From: an uncultured Gammaproteobacteria bacterium
GTDB lineage: Bacteria; Pseudomonadota; Gammaproteobacteria; GCA-001735895
Assembly (NCBI GenBank): GCA_945787265.1
Contig: CALZHS010000503.1
Span: 1 to 5,176, forward strand
Reading direction: 5' to 3'
Length of the DNA stretch: 5,176 nucleotides
Shown here: piece after piece, positions 1 through 5,176 of the stretch
Layout: every line of letters begins with the position of its first letter
How positions within the stretch are numbered: position 1 is the first letter of the stretch
Notes under the pieces: model-generated
Database searches by the model: none
What the model saw: only the letters and a program-made list of their open reading frames with translations
What the model was told of the DNA's origin: nothing
Program-made: the position numbers and the translations under genes

Positions 1-579
1 CAGGTCGCGTCGGTTTACGAGGCCGAGATCGAAATTTTTCTCAAATCAGTTACCGGCTGTTACCGCGTGCATATCTTCGATCACACGGTACGCGCCTCTG
101 ATCCGGATTTGCGCGAACAAAAGCAGGTGCGCGAACCCGCGACGCTGGTGCACAACGACTACACCTCGAAGTCCGGTTTTGTCTGTCTTGAAGAGAACCT
201 GGGCGAGGATGCGGAAGCGCTCTCCATGGGCCGTTTCCAGATCGTCAACGTGTGGCGACCGCTAACCGACCCGGTCGAGGATTACCCGCTGGCGCTGGTG
301 GACGCCCGCAGCCTGAAGGCAGACAACCTCGTGGATACCGAGCGCCGCGCCCCCAACCATGTCGGCGAAATCCAGCTTGCGCTGCACGATCCCGGGCAAC
401 GCTGGTTTTACTACTCGAGAATGCGCCCTGACGAAGTACTGCTGTTCAAGACTTTTGATTCGATCGACGGCGGCACCCATCCCTGCAGCATCCATACCGC
501 GATCCACCTGCAGGATGCGCCGGCGGACGCGAAACCGCGCGAAAGCGTGGAAACTCGTGCGTTCGTGTTTTACCGCTGA
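1..579 (+). CDS. CmcJ/NvfI-family non-heme iron oxidoreductase, C-terminal part (5' end outside window)
   Basis: The frame is open from base 1 to the TGA at 577-579, giving 192 visible residues. The GTG at base 67 is an internal codon, because matching sequence continues upstream of it. Family signatures are HNDYT (about residues 51-55), NVWRP (about 83-87), PLALVDARSL, WFYYSRMRPDEVLLFKTFDS (about 135-154), HTAIH (about 165-169) and a final PRES..TRAFVFY block. In NvfI-type enzymes an HxD pair plus a later His bind Fe(II); here H51, D53 and probably H165 would be those ligands, so the active site looks intact. Characterised relatives act in fungal and bacterial secondary metabolism (cephamycin CmcJ, NvfI endoperoxidase), but most bacterial members have no known substrate, and nothing nearby looks like a biosynthetic cluster. 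No signal peptide can be judged because the N-terminus is missing. The family call is firm; the reaction is unknown. Confidence 0.85.
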   Translation, partial: QVASVYEAEIEIFLKSVTGCYRVHIFDHTVRASDPDLREQKQVREPATLVHNDYTSKSGFVCLEENLGEDAEALSMGRFQIVNVWRPLTDPVEDYPLALVDARSLKADNLVDTERRAPNHVGEIQLALHDPGQRWFYYSRMRPDEVLLFKTFDSIDGGTHPCSIHTAIHLQDAPADAKPRESVETRAFVFYR

Positions 580-587
580 GTAATCAC

Positions 588-1112
588 CTAGACCAGGTCG
601 ATCTTGACCGGTACCTCACGGCTCAGCGTATGCCCGACCGGCGAGGTGCCGACGACTTTTTCATGCAGTGCCCTGATGTCTTCGTCGGAACCATCACTGT
701 CGATATGTACCTTGACTGAAATATTGTCGTAGCCGGCATTGCCCTGCGGCGCCAGGCCGAGAAAAGTGTGCAGATCAAGATCGCCAGACAGCTCGATATT
801 CAAATCCCTGAGTTCGATCCCCATCGCGGTGGCGTTTGCCGCGTAACCGACCGCAAGGCAGTTGCCGAGCGCCGCGAGCACCTGTTCGACCGGATTGGGC
901 CCGGTGTCGGTGCCGCCAAGGGCCCCGGGTTCGTCAGAAACCATGGGCCCGAAGTCACGGATCCTGGCCTCGGAGCGAAATCCACCTTTCCAGTTAACGC
1001 TGGCGTTCCACTGGGTGCCGGCAACTTCTGGTTGCTGCTGAATTTTGCCGGCGAGGCCGGCGACGGCGTCAATATTGACATCGTTAAGCGTGGTGGTGAC
1101 GGATGCAGTCAT
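588..1112 (-). CDS. OsmC-family protein, single-cysteine type
   Basis: This is a 174-residue cytosolic protein with the OsmC/Ohr fold. Visible landmarks are NWKGGFRSEARI (about 40-51, with the Arg residues usual near the active site), GPNPVEQVLAALGNCLAVGY (71-90, carrying Glu76 and the reactive Cys85), GIELRDLNIELSGDLDL (98-114), a beta-strand ISVKVHIDSD, and the C-terminal motif TSPVGHTLSREVPVKI. In classical OsmC and Ohr peroxidases a second, resolving Cys lies in a CPV(S) motif; here that position is Ser157, so Cys85 is the only cysteine. Peroxide reduction by the usual intramolecular disulfide is therefore not possible, though many OsmC-like proteins share this SPV form. I chose the ATG at 1112 because a strong ribosome-binding site precedes it and family similarity begins there. 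An upstream in-frame start at 1181 would run through the promoter. The gene is monocistronic, convergent with the oxygenase gene on its left. The family is certain; the substrate is not. Confidence 0.9.
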   Translation of the reverse strand: MTASVTTTLNDVNIDAVAGLAGKIQQQPEVAGTQWNASVNWKGGFRSEARIRDFGPMVSDEPGALGGTDTGPNPVEQVLAALGNCLAVGYAANATAMGIELRDLNIELSGDLDLHTFLGLAPQGNAGYDNISVKVHIDSDGSDEDIRALHEKVVGTSPVGHTLSREVPVKIDLV

Positions 1113-1119
1113 ATCGTTT

Positions 1120-1128
1120 CCTCCCCCT
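1120..1128 (-). promoter_or_regulatory. Ribosome-binding site of the osmC-like gene
   Basis: The minus strand reads AGGGGGAGG, 7 bases before the ATG at 1112. This strong, well-spaced Shine-Dalgarno sequence decides the start in favour of 1112 over the upstream in-frame codon at 1181. Confidence 0.75.
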
Positions 1129-1151
1129 GGGAGCATCTGATCAGGCAATCC

Positions 1152-1181
1152 ATCATACGCGCATTGGTACGGGGTGGACAA
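1152..1181 (-). promoter_or_regulatory. Candidate sigma-70 promoter of the osmC-like gene
   Basis: On the minus strand, TTGTCC (1181-1176, 4 of 6 matches to the -35 consensus) is followed after 18 bases by TATGAT (1157-1152, 5 of 6 to the -10). The -10 box is about 40 bases from the ATG, leaving a short leader that holds the ribosome-binding site. Just upstream of the -35 lies an imperfect dyad at 1184-1200 (CTGATCT, two-base loop, AGA-T-TCAG) that could bind a regulator. It does not resemble the OhrR operator as I know it. Confidence 0.4.
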
Positions 1182-1270
1182 TTCTGATCTAAAGATTCAG
1201 GATTACGACGCAATTGGAAATGTCTCGTGCGCGATCACGGGAAAATGACAATAAAGTAGTGGGCTTAGTG

Positions 1271-1942
1271 ATGACGGAAAAAGAAGCGCGCAGGCAAGCG
1301 ATCACCGAGATCTGGCAGGCTGCAATCGATGCAGTTTCGGGCCGCCATGCGGTGCTGAATGCACTCGACGCGGACCCCGTGTTCAAGCCCGATCTGATCA
1401 TAGCCGTTGGCAAGGCTGCATCCGGCATGTGCACGGGCGCACTCGAGCGTTTCCCTGGCTGCACCGCGCTCGTGGTGACCAAGTACGATCATACGGATCA
1501 ATCCCTGCGGGAGCAGGCCAACGTCGAGGTGATCGAGTCGGCACATCCGATACCGGATCAGAATTCTCTGCTTGCGGGCCGTGCCTTATTGTCTCGTATA
1601 CGCTCGATGCCCGCGGGAAGCCGGGTTTTGGTGCTGGTGTCGGGCGGTGCGTCGGCACTTGCAGAGGCTCTTCCGGAAGATATGACGCTGGCCGATTTGC
1701 AGGCAGTTACCGATGACATGATAGCCGGTGGTAAAACGATCGCCGAGATTAACAGCAGGCGTAAGCAGGCATCACTGATCAAGGACGGTAAGCTGATCGA
1801 AGCCTTCCACGGCGCCGAACTCAGGGCCTACGCCATTTCGGATGTCGAGGGAGACAGTATCTCTACGGTTGGCTCGGGAATCGGATTGCGCGTGAACAGG
1901 CCGCAATCAAGGCCAGTGAACTCGGGTTTAGCGTGCGCCTGA
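1271..1942 (+). CDS. Glycerate 2-kinase-like protein (DUF4147/MOFRL family), N-terminal fragment of a broken gene
   Basis: This is the N-terminal, DUF4147-type half of an enzyme of the family that phosphorylates D-glycerate with ATP to 2-phosphoglycerate. The open frame has 223 residues, of which about the first 204 look genuine: an IWQAAIDAV helix (14-22), AVGKAASGM (45-53, with the conserved Lys48), ESAHPIPDQNSL (89-100), VLVSGGASAL (121-130), then INSRRKQASLIKDGKL and ISDVEGDSISTVGSG (189-203). After GSG (about base 1879) the frame runs into about 20 unrelated residues and stops at 1942. The rest of the protein continues in frame +1 from about 1879. The locus as a whole is 1271-2349. The ATG at 1271 fits the usual N-terminus, although no strong ribosome-binding site is visible; TTG at 1214 and ATG at 1220 are in-frame alternatives. 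Some usually conserved spots are altered, for example IKDG where IKGG is normal. Probably non-functional unless the break is a sequencing or assembly error. Confidence 0.8.
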   Translation: MTEKEARRQAITEIWQAAIDAVSGRHAVLNALDADPVFKPDLIIAVGKAASGMCTGALERFPGCTALVVTKYDHTDQSLREQANVEVIESAHPIPDQNSLLAGRALLSRIRSMPAGSRVLVLVSGGASALAEALPEDMTLADLQAVTDDMIAGGKTIAEINSRRKQASLIKDGKLIEAFHGAELRAYAISDVEGDSISTVGSGIGLRVNRPQSRPVNSGLACA

Positions 1943-2349
1943 ACGAGGAATCGCTCTATGGCGACGTGTTTGATCTGGCTCTCGTGATCGGTGAGCGGAT
2001 GCGCCTGGCAAAATCCGGGGTCTACATATGGGGAGGTGAACCAACCGTGGTATTGCCGGAAAATCCGGGTAGAGGCGGGCGCAACCAGAGCCTTGCGCTG
2101 GCCGCGTCGGAATGGATTTCAGGCAGGGATAACGTATTGCTGTTGGTAGCCGGAACCGATGGCACCGATGGACCGACGACGGCCGCAGGTGGCCTGGTTG
2201 ACGGAAACACATGGCATGAGGATGCGCGTCAGTTCCTGCAAAACGCCGACGCCGGCCGTTACCTCGAGCAACACGATAGCCTGTTCGTAACCGGACCGAC
2301 CAACACCAACGTGATGGATCTAGTCATTGCTATTGTGTCCGGGACCTGA
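1879..2349 (+). CDS. Glycerate 2-kinase-like protein, C-terminal MOFRL fragment of the same broken gene
   Basis: This is the C-terminal continuation of the preceding kinase fragment, one frame away. Family-like sequence begins with NRIAREQAAIKASELGF at about 1879. The first possible start codon in this frame after the break is a GTG at 1933, so anything made from it would lack these residues. The MOFRL domain is well kept: YIWGGEPTVVLPENPGRGG, GRNQSLALAAS, VAGTDGTDGPTTAAGGLVDG and, at the end, TGPTNTNVMDLVIAIV, which is the usual family terminus. Joining the two pieces at GSG/NRIAR gives about 360 residues, whereas these enzymes normally have about 400-450. The linker of roughly 45-60 residues that usually lies between the SGP-type motif and the SNR-type motif is absent. 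The lesion is therefore a deletion plus frame change, not a one-base slip. The TGA ends 2 bases from the stop of the convergent prpE gene. Confidence 0.78.
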   Translation, partial: NRIAREQAAIKASELGFSVRLNEESLYGDVFDLALVIGERMRLAKSGVYIWGGEPTVVLPENPGRGGRNQSLALAASEWISGRDNVLLLVAGTDGTDGPTTAAGGLVDGNTWHEDARQFLQNADAGRYLEQHDSLFVTGPTNTNVMDLVIAIVSGT

Positions 2350-2351
2350 TT

Positions 2352-3377
2352 CTACGATTTCAACAGGACCTTGATTTCGTCCAGCGCTGCCGGATCCTCG
2401 ATCGTCGACGGCACCACGTATTCGTCGCCATCCACCATCGCACGCAGGGTCTTGCGTAAGATTTTGCCGGAACGGGTTTTGGGTAAACGTCCTACTACCA
2501 GGGCTTGTTTGAAGGCGGCGACCGCACCGATATCCTGTCGTACCAACTGCACCAGTTCTTCGACAATTTGATCGGGTTTCGCGCCCTCGGCGTTTTTCAG
2601 CACGACGAATCCCATCGGCATCTGGCCCTTGAGTTCGTCGCGGCGCCCGATCACGGCGCATTCGGCCACCATCGGGTGCTTGCCGACGACTTCTTCCATT
2701 TCACCGGTCGACAGGCGGTGACCCGCCACGTTGATGACGTCATCGACGCGGCCCATGATGTACAGGTAACCATCTTCATCGAAGTAGCCACCATCGCCGG
2801 TGGTGAAAAAACCAGGGTAGGTTTCCAGGTAATTCGATTTAAAGCGTTCGACATCGCCCCAGATCGTGGTCAGGCAGCTCGGCGGCAGCGGCAGCTTGAT
2901 CGCAATGAAACCCTGTTCATTGGCACCGAGCTCGTTGCCTGCTTCATCGAGTATCTTGACGTTGAAACCCGGTACCGGCATCGTCGACGAGCCTGATTTG
3001 ACCGGCATCGATTCGAGACCGTGCAGGTTGGCGGCGATCGCCCAGCCGGTCTCGGTCTGCCACCAGTGATCGAGCACTGGAACCTTGAAAGTCTCTGCCA
3101 GCCATTGGTAGGTTGGCGGATCGAGGCGCTCGCCCGCGGCAAAAATGGTTTGCAGACATGACAGGTCGTACTGCCGGGCCAGCTTAGCCTCCGGATCTTC
3201 CTTCTTGATGGCTCGAAACGCGGTCGGCGCGGTAAACAGTGCTTTTACGCCGTGCTCGGAGATGACTCGCCAGAAAGCCCCTGCATCAGGGGTCATGATC
3301 GGTTTGCCCTCGTACAGTACCGTGGTACAGCCGTGGATCAGGGGCCCATAGAATGACGCGCCAGAAAGCCCCCGCAT
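2352..3377 (-). CDS. prpE: Propionyl-CoA synthetase, C-terminal fragment of prpE broken by a 91-bp tandem duplication
   Basis: This frame encodes the C-terminal half of the acyl-CoA synthetase whose N-terminal half lies at 3286-4317. It opens at an ATG at 3377 inside the upstream repeat unit, with seven out-of-frame residues (MRGLSGA) before authentic sequence (YGPLIHG...) begins. In restored numbering it supplies residues 293-624: FTAPTAF (331-337), the acyl-pocket/adenylate motif HWWQTETGW (387-395), TTGDGGYFDEDGY (475-487), the hinge region GRVDDVINVAGHRL (492-505) and PKTRSGKILR (582-591), with Lys588 as the catalytic lysine of the adenylation half-reaction. All key residues are intact, and no stop or frameshift occurs after the repeat. 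The C-terminus (STIEDPAALDEIK) is typical of PrpE. Alone the fragment lacks the ATP-binding P-loop-like motif and should be inactive. It ends 2 bases from the convergent kinase gene. Confidence 0.85.
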   Translation of the reverse strand: MRGLSGASFYGPLIHGCTTVLYEGKPIMTPDAGAFWRVISEHGVKALFTAPTAFRAIKKEDPEAKLARQYDLSCLQTIFAAGERLDPPTYQWLAETFKVPVLDHWWQTETGWAIAANLHGLESMPVKSGSSTMPVPGFNVKILDEAGNELGANEQGFIAIKLPLPPSCLTTIWGDVERFKSNYLETYPGFFTTGDGGYFDEDGYLYIMGRVDDVINVAGHRLSTGEMEEVVGKHPMVAECAVIGRRDELKGQMPMGFVVLKNAEGAKPDQIVEELVQLVRQDIGAVAAFKQALVVGRLPKTRSGKILRKTLRAMVDGDEYVVPSTIEDPAALDEIKVLLKS

Positions 3378-3443
3378 CCGGGGTCATGATCGGTTTGCCC
3401 TCGTACAGTACCGTGGTACAGCCGTGGATCAGGGGCCCATAGA
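3262..3443. repeat. 91-bp imperfect tandem duplication inside prpE
   Basis: Unit A (3262-3352) and unit B (3353-3443) are directly adjacent and align without gaps at an offset of 91. They are identical over the last 64 bases (3289-3352 versus 3380-3443) and differ at only three positions: 3267/3358 (t/g), 3282/3373 (t/c) and 3288/3379 (a/c). Read in the prpE frame, these are CGA/CGC (Arg), GCA/GCG (Ala) and CCT/CCG (Pro), so all are silent third positions. The base that follows would be a fourth silent change (ATC/ATT, Ile), although 3352 can be assigned to either unit. Because 91 is not a multiple of three, the duplication shifts the frame. The protein segment YGPLIHG...AFWRVI (restored residues 293-322) is encoded twice. 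Confidence 0.97.
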
Positions 3444-4317
3444 CAATGTAGGAATGACCGACCACCCAGCCAACATCCGACGCGGCCCAGTACACTTCGC
3501 CGGGTTCGATATCGTAGATCGCGCTCATGCTGTATTTCATGGCAACGGCATGGCCCCCGTTTTCGCGCACCACGCCCTTAGGCTTACCGGTAGTACCCGA
3601 GGTATAAAGTATATACAGGGGGTCGGTGCCTTTAACCGGTACACAGGCAGCAGGACTCGCGTCGGCCAGCGCCTGTTGCCAGTCAACGTCACGTCCGTCC
3701 TGCATCGCGGCGCTAGCCTGGGGCCGCTGCAGCACCACGCAGGTGCCCGGTTTATGCTGTGCCATCTCGATTGCGCTGTCGACGATAGGCTTGTATTCGA
3801 TAACGCGGTTGATCTCGATACCGCAGGAGGCGGTCAACAGAACTTTCGGGGTCGCGTCATCGAGGCGCACCGCGAGTTCGGGCGGCGCAAATCCTCCGAA
3901 TACGACCGAGTGCACGGCGCCCAGACGCGCGCAGGCGAGCATCGAAATAAGCGCTTCGGGGATCATCGGCAGGTAAATCACGACACGGTCGCCTTTTTCG
4001 ACGCCATGATTTTTAAGCATGCCCGCGCACAGGGCAACTTCATCGCGAAGTTCTAGATAGCTGTATTTCTTTTGCTGGTGGGTTACCGGGGAATCATAAA
4101 TCAGCGCGGTTTGTTCGCCACGCCCGTTATCGACATGATAGTCGAGGGCAAGATGACAGGTGTTTAGTTCACCGTCGGCGAACCAGCGATGGATACCATG
4201 TTCGTCGGTAGTGAGCGCCTTCCCGGCGGGTTTATACCAGTCCAGCTGGCGTGCTTTTTCTGCCCAGAATGCCTCTGGATTATCGATTGATGCCTGGTAT
4301 TCATCCCGGTATGACAT
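3286..4317 (-). CDS. prpE: Propionyl-CoA synthetase, N-terminal fragment of prpE broken by a 91-bp tandem duplication
   Basis: PrpE joins propionate, ATP and CoA into propionyl-CoA plus AMP and PPi in the cytosol, the entry step for propionate use. This 343-residue fragment carries the acetyl-CoA-synthetase-type N-terminal region (YQASIDNPEAFWAE, 7-20), YLPMIPEALISMLACARLGA (115-134), HSVVFGGFAP (136-145), the ATP-binding motif YILYTSGTTGKPKG (235-248) and ASDVGWVVGHSYIVYGPL (279-296). Resemblance to E. coli PrpE, as I remember that sequence, is clear and stronger than to Acs. Genuine sequence ends at Ile322; the next 21 residues come from the repeat read out of frame, to a TGA at 3286-3288. 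Deleting one 91-base unit joins it to the downstream fragment as a single 624-residue protein (2352-4317), matching the family length of about 630. I chose ATG 4317 over TTG 4332 because it has a good ribosome-binding site and matches the family N-terminus (MSYRDEY). An acetate or other short-chain acyl substrate cannot be excluded. Confidence 0.88.
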   Translation of the reverse strand: MSYRDEYQASIDNPEAFWAEKARQLDWYKPAGKALTTDEHGIHRWFADGELNTCHLALDYHVDNGRGEQTALIYDSPVTHQQKKYSYLELRDEVALCAGMLKNHGVEKGDRVVIYLPMIPEALISMLACARLGAVHSVVFGGFAPPELAVRLDDATPKVLLTASCGIEINRVIEYKPIVDSAIEMAQHKPGTCVVLQRPQASAAMQDGRDVDWQQALADASPAACVPVKGTDPLYILYTSGTTGKPKGVVRENGGHAVAMKYSMSAIYDIEPGEVYWAASDVGWVVGHSYIVYGPLIHGCTTVLYEGKPIMTPDAGAFWRVILWAPDPRLYHGTVRGQTDHDP

Positions 4318-4320
4318 TAA

Positions 4321-4330
4321 CCACCCCCTC
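4321..4330 (-). promoter_or_regulatory. Ribosome-binding site of prpE
   Basis: The minus strand reads GAGGGGGTGG followed by TTA and the ATG at 4317. The GAGG core lies 9 bases from the start. The alternative TTG start at 4332 overlaps this site and has no comparable signal of its own, which supports 4317 as the start. Confidence 0.65.
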
Positions 4331-4370
4331 AAGCAGGACTTGTAATTGCGTCTGGCGCCTTCGCAGCATC

Positions 4371-4398
4371 ATATTACGCGCAGGAACTGCAGACAATA
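4371..4398 (-). promoter_or_regulatory. Weak candidate prpE promoter
   Basis: On the minus strand TAATAT (4376-4371) could serve as a -10 box. Upstream, TATTGT (4398-4393) sits at a 16-base spacing, and TTGTCT (4396-4391) is a better -35 but at only 14 bases. Matches are partial, so an activator may be needed. The element lies about 55 bases before the prpE ATG, in the only non-coding DNA between the LysR gene and prpE. Confidence 0.25.
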
Positions 4399-4403
4399 CG
4401 GGT

Positions 4404-4421
4404 TACTCTATGCCCCGAGTA
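4404..4421. promoter_or_regulatory. Candidate operator: short dyad upstream of the prpE promoter
   Basis: TACTC and GAGTA form a perfect 5-base inverted repeat separated by 8 bases. It lies just upstream of the candidate -35 region, where LysR-type activators commonly bind. A dyad this short can easily arise by chance, and assigning it to the neighbouring LysR protein is inference only. Confidence 0.18.
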
Positions 4422-4424
4422 TCC

Positions 4425-4478
4425 AAAAATCACTGACCGGGACGATTGCAATTAAGTTGAACGCGATAGTGCCGGTCA
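4425..4478 (-). terminator. Weak candidate terminator after the LysR-type gene
   Basis: On the minus strand TGACCGG (4478-4472, including the stop codon) can pair with CCGGTCA (4440-4434). After four bases (GTGA) there is a run of five T (4429-4425). The 7-bp stem is perfect, but its 31-base loop is long and the T-run short, so it would be inefficient at best. Some readthrough from the regulator gene into prpE is possible. Confidence 0.25.
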
Positions 4479-5176
4479 CGAACCTGCCTCGATACCGAAG
4501 CACTCATGCATGATTTCGATAAAGCGTTTCGATGGCGCCGACAGAAATTTTCCCTTGCGGGTAACAATACCGTAGCTTCGTTTTGGAAAATACTGGTCAA
4601 CCGGAATCACGCTCATTTTATTGCGGTCCTGCTCGGTAATGCAGACATCGGTAACGATGGAAATGCCCTGTCCAAGGCTGACGTAACGCTTGATCACTTC
4701 CCAGCCACCCGCCTCGAGCGTGACGCGGAAATTGACGTTATGCTGTGCAAACACCATTTTCACGATATGCCAGGTACTGAGGTGACGCGGGGGCAGAATC
4801 AATCCGTACTTTCCAATCTCGGCAAGGGTGATTTTATCCATTTGCGCTAACGGATGATCGAGCGGCGTAATCACGACCGGGTTGTAGGTGACGATCGGGT
4901 CGTAAACCAGGTCATCGGGTACTTCCAGCATCGATCCGACGGCGAAATCCACTGAATCGGTACGTAACATTTCCATGCCGTTGCGGCCGGTTTCATTAGC
5001 CAGGCGTAACTTGATTGCCGGGTATTGTTGCGAGAACTTGCCGACTGGACCTGGCAGCACGTAAAGAATTGTTGATTCACCGGCGGCGATATTGAGTTCG
5101 CCCGAAGTCAGGTTGCCGCAGTGCGCGTCGAAAGTTTCCTTGAGGCGGTCGATACCCTGGACGTGTGGCAAGCACA
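4476..5176 (-). CDS. LysR-family transcriptional regulator, effector-binding part (N-terminal HTH outside window)
   Basis: The frame is open from the right edge to the TGA at 4476-4478, with 232 complete residues visible. The TTG at 5171 is internal: the end of the linker helix (IDRLKETFDAHCGNLTSG) precedes the first strand (ELNIAAGES) of the periplasmic-binding-protein-like domain. Recognisable parts are VLPGPVGKFSQQYPAIKLRL, the DFAVGSM strand of subdomain I, PLDHPLAQMDKITLAEIGKY, and the subdomain II return GGWEVIKRYVSLGQGISIVTD. The final stretch (YFPKRSYGIVTRKGKFLSAPSKRFIEIM) recalls CysB/Cbl-type regulators, which sense sulfur metabolites, but this is not enough to name a ligand. About 70-90 residues with the winged HTH should lie beyond the window. 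The gene lies 158 bases upstream of prpE on the same strand. LysR regulators often control a divergently oriented gene, so the real target may be outside the window. Confidence 0.88.
   Translation of the reverse strand, partial: CLPHVQGIDRLKETFDAHCGNLTSGELNIAAGESTILYVLPGPVGKFSQQYPAIKLRLANETGRNGMEMLRTDSVDFAVGSMLEVPDDLVYDPIVTYNPVVITPLDHPLAQMDKITLAEIGKYGLILPPRHLSTWHIVKMVFAQHNVNFRVTLEAGGWEVIKRYVSLGQGISIVTDVCITEQDRNKMSVIPVDQYFPKRSYGIVTRKGKFLSAPSKRFIEIMHECFGIEAGS

Noticed and set aside
1113..1181. Longer N-terminus for the OsmC-like protein starting at 1181
   Set aside because: The extra 23 residues do not resemble the family. The strong ribosome-binding site is just before 1112, and the candidate promoter lies within the extension.
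768..1187. A 139-codon open frame on the plus strand
   Set aside because: It is the antisense shadow of the osmC-like gene; the minus-strand protein carries all the family motifs.
1862..1942. Programmed ribosomal frameshift in the kinase gene
   Set aside because: A frameshift alone would not explain the roughly 45-60 missing family residues at the same point, and I see no slippery sequence there.
2505..2996. A 163-codon open frame on the plus strand
   Set aside because: It is antisense to the conserved C-terminal half of prpE, with no recognisable domain or ribosome-binding site.
3262..3443. The tandem repeat as a CRISPR, target-site duplication or programmed frameshift
   Set aside because: There are only two units with no spacer between them and no mobile element nearby. 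The repeated DNA is ordinary prpE coding sequence, with no slippery heptamer or stem structure that would explain a productive frameshift.
3424..4056. A 210-codon open frame on the plus strand
   Set aside because: It lies wholly opposite prpE, whose protein is clearly recognisable. The antisense product matches no family I know and is rich in the residues expected from reverse reading of biased codons.
1..5176. Defence system, toxin-antitoxin pair, mobile element or other unusual system
   Set aside because: All coding space is accounted for by five metabolic or regulatory families. There are no nucleases, transposases, recombinases, repeats in arrays or small paired genes.

Overview
The window holds five genes from a proteobacterial chromosome, most likely a gammaproteobacterium. 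This placement rests on protein style only: a PrpE-type acyl-CoA synthetase, an OsmC-like protein, a LysR regulator with a CysB-like C-terminal half, and a short MOFRL-type glycerate kinase. No rRNA or other phylogenetic marker is present. There are no tRNAs, CRISPR arrays, insertion sequences, phage genes or attachment sites, and no gene-free stretch longer than 158 bases. I see no undescribed biological system here. The real surprises are two frame-breaking lesions in neighbouring genes.

Layout, left to right: (1) the C-terminal 192 residues of a CmcJ/NvfI-family iron oxygenase (1-579, +), cut by the left edge; (2) an OsmC-family protein (588-1112, -), tail-to-tail with it across 8 bases; (3) a 158-base divergent intergenic region with a good candidate osmC promoter; (4) a glycerate 2-kinase-like gene (1271-2349, +), broken near 1877-1882 by a frame change together with loss of an internal segment; (5) a propionyl-CoA synthetase gene, prpE (2352-4317, -), tail-to-tail with the kinase across 2 bases and broken by a 91-base tandem duplication (3262-3352 / 3353-3443); (6) a second 158-base intergenic region with a weak candidate prpE promoter, a candidate operator and a weak terminator; (7) the effector-binding part of a LysR-family regulator (4476-5176, -), cut by the right edge before its HTH domain.

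Removing one 91-base unit from prpE gives an uninterrupted 624-residue protein, the normal size for the family. All differences between the two units are silent third-codon-position changes, as expected for two natural alleles. This suggests a join of two strain haplotypes (assembly chimera or recombination) rather than a copy that decayed after duplicating. The kinase lesion may have the same origin, since both genes are otherwise free of stops and frameshifts.

The genes do not form one obvious pathway. PrpE would activate propionate to propionyl-CoA, the kinase would feed glycerate into lower glycolysis as 2-phosphoglycerate, and OsmC-type proteins usually handle organic peroxides or related electrophiles. 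The LysR gene lies upstream of prpE on the same strand and is the only candidate local regulator.
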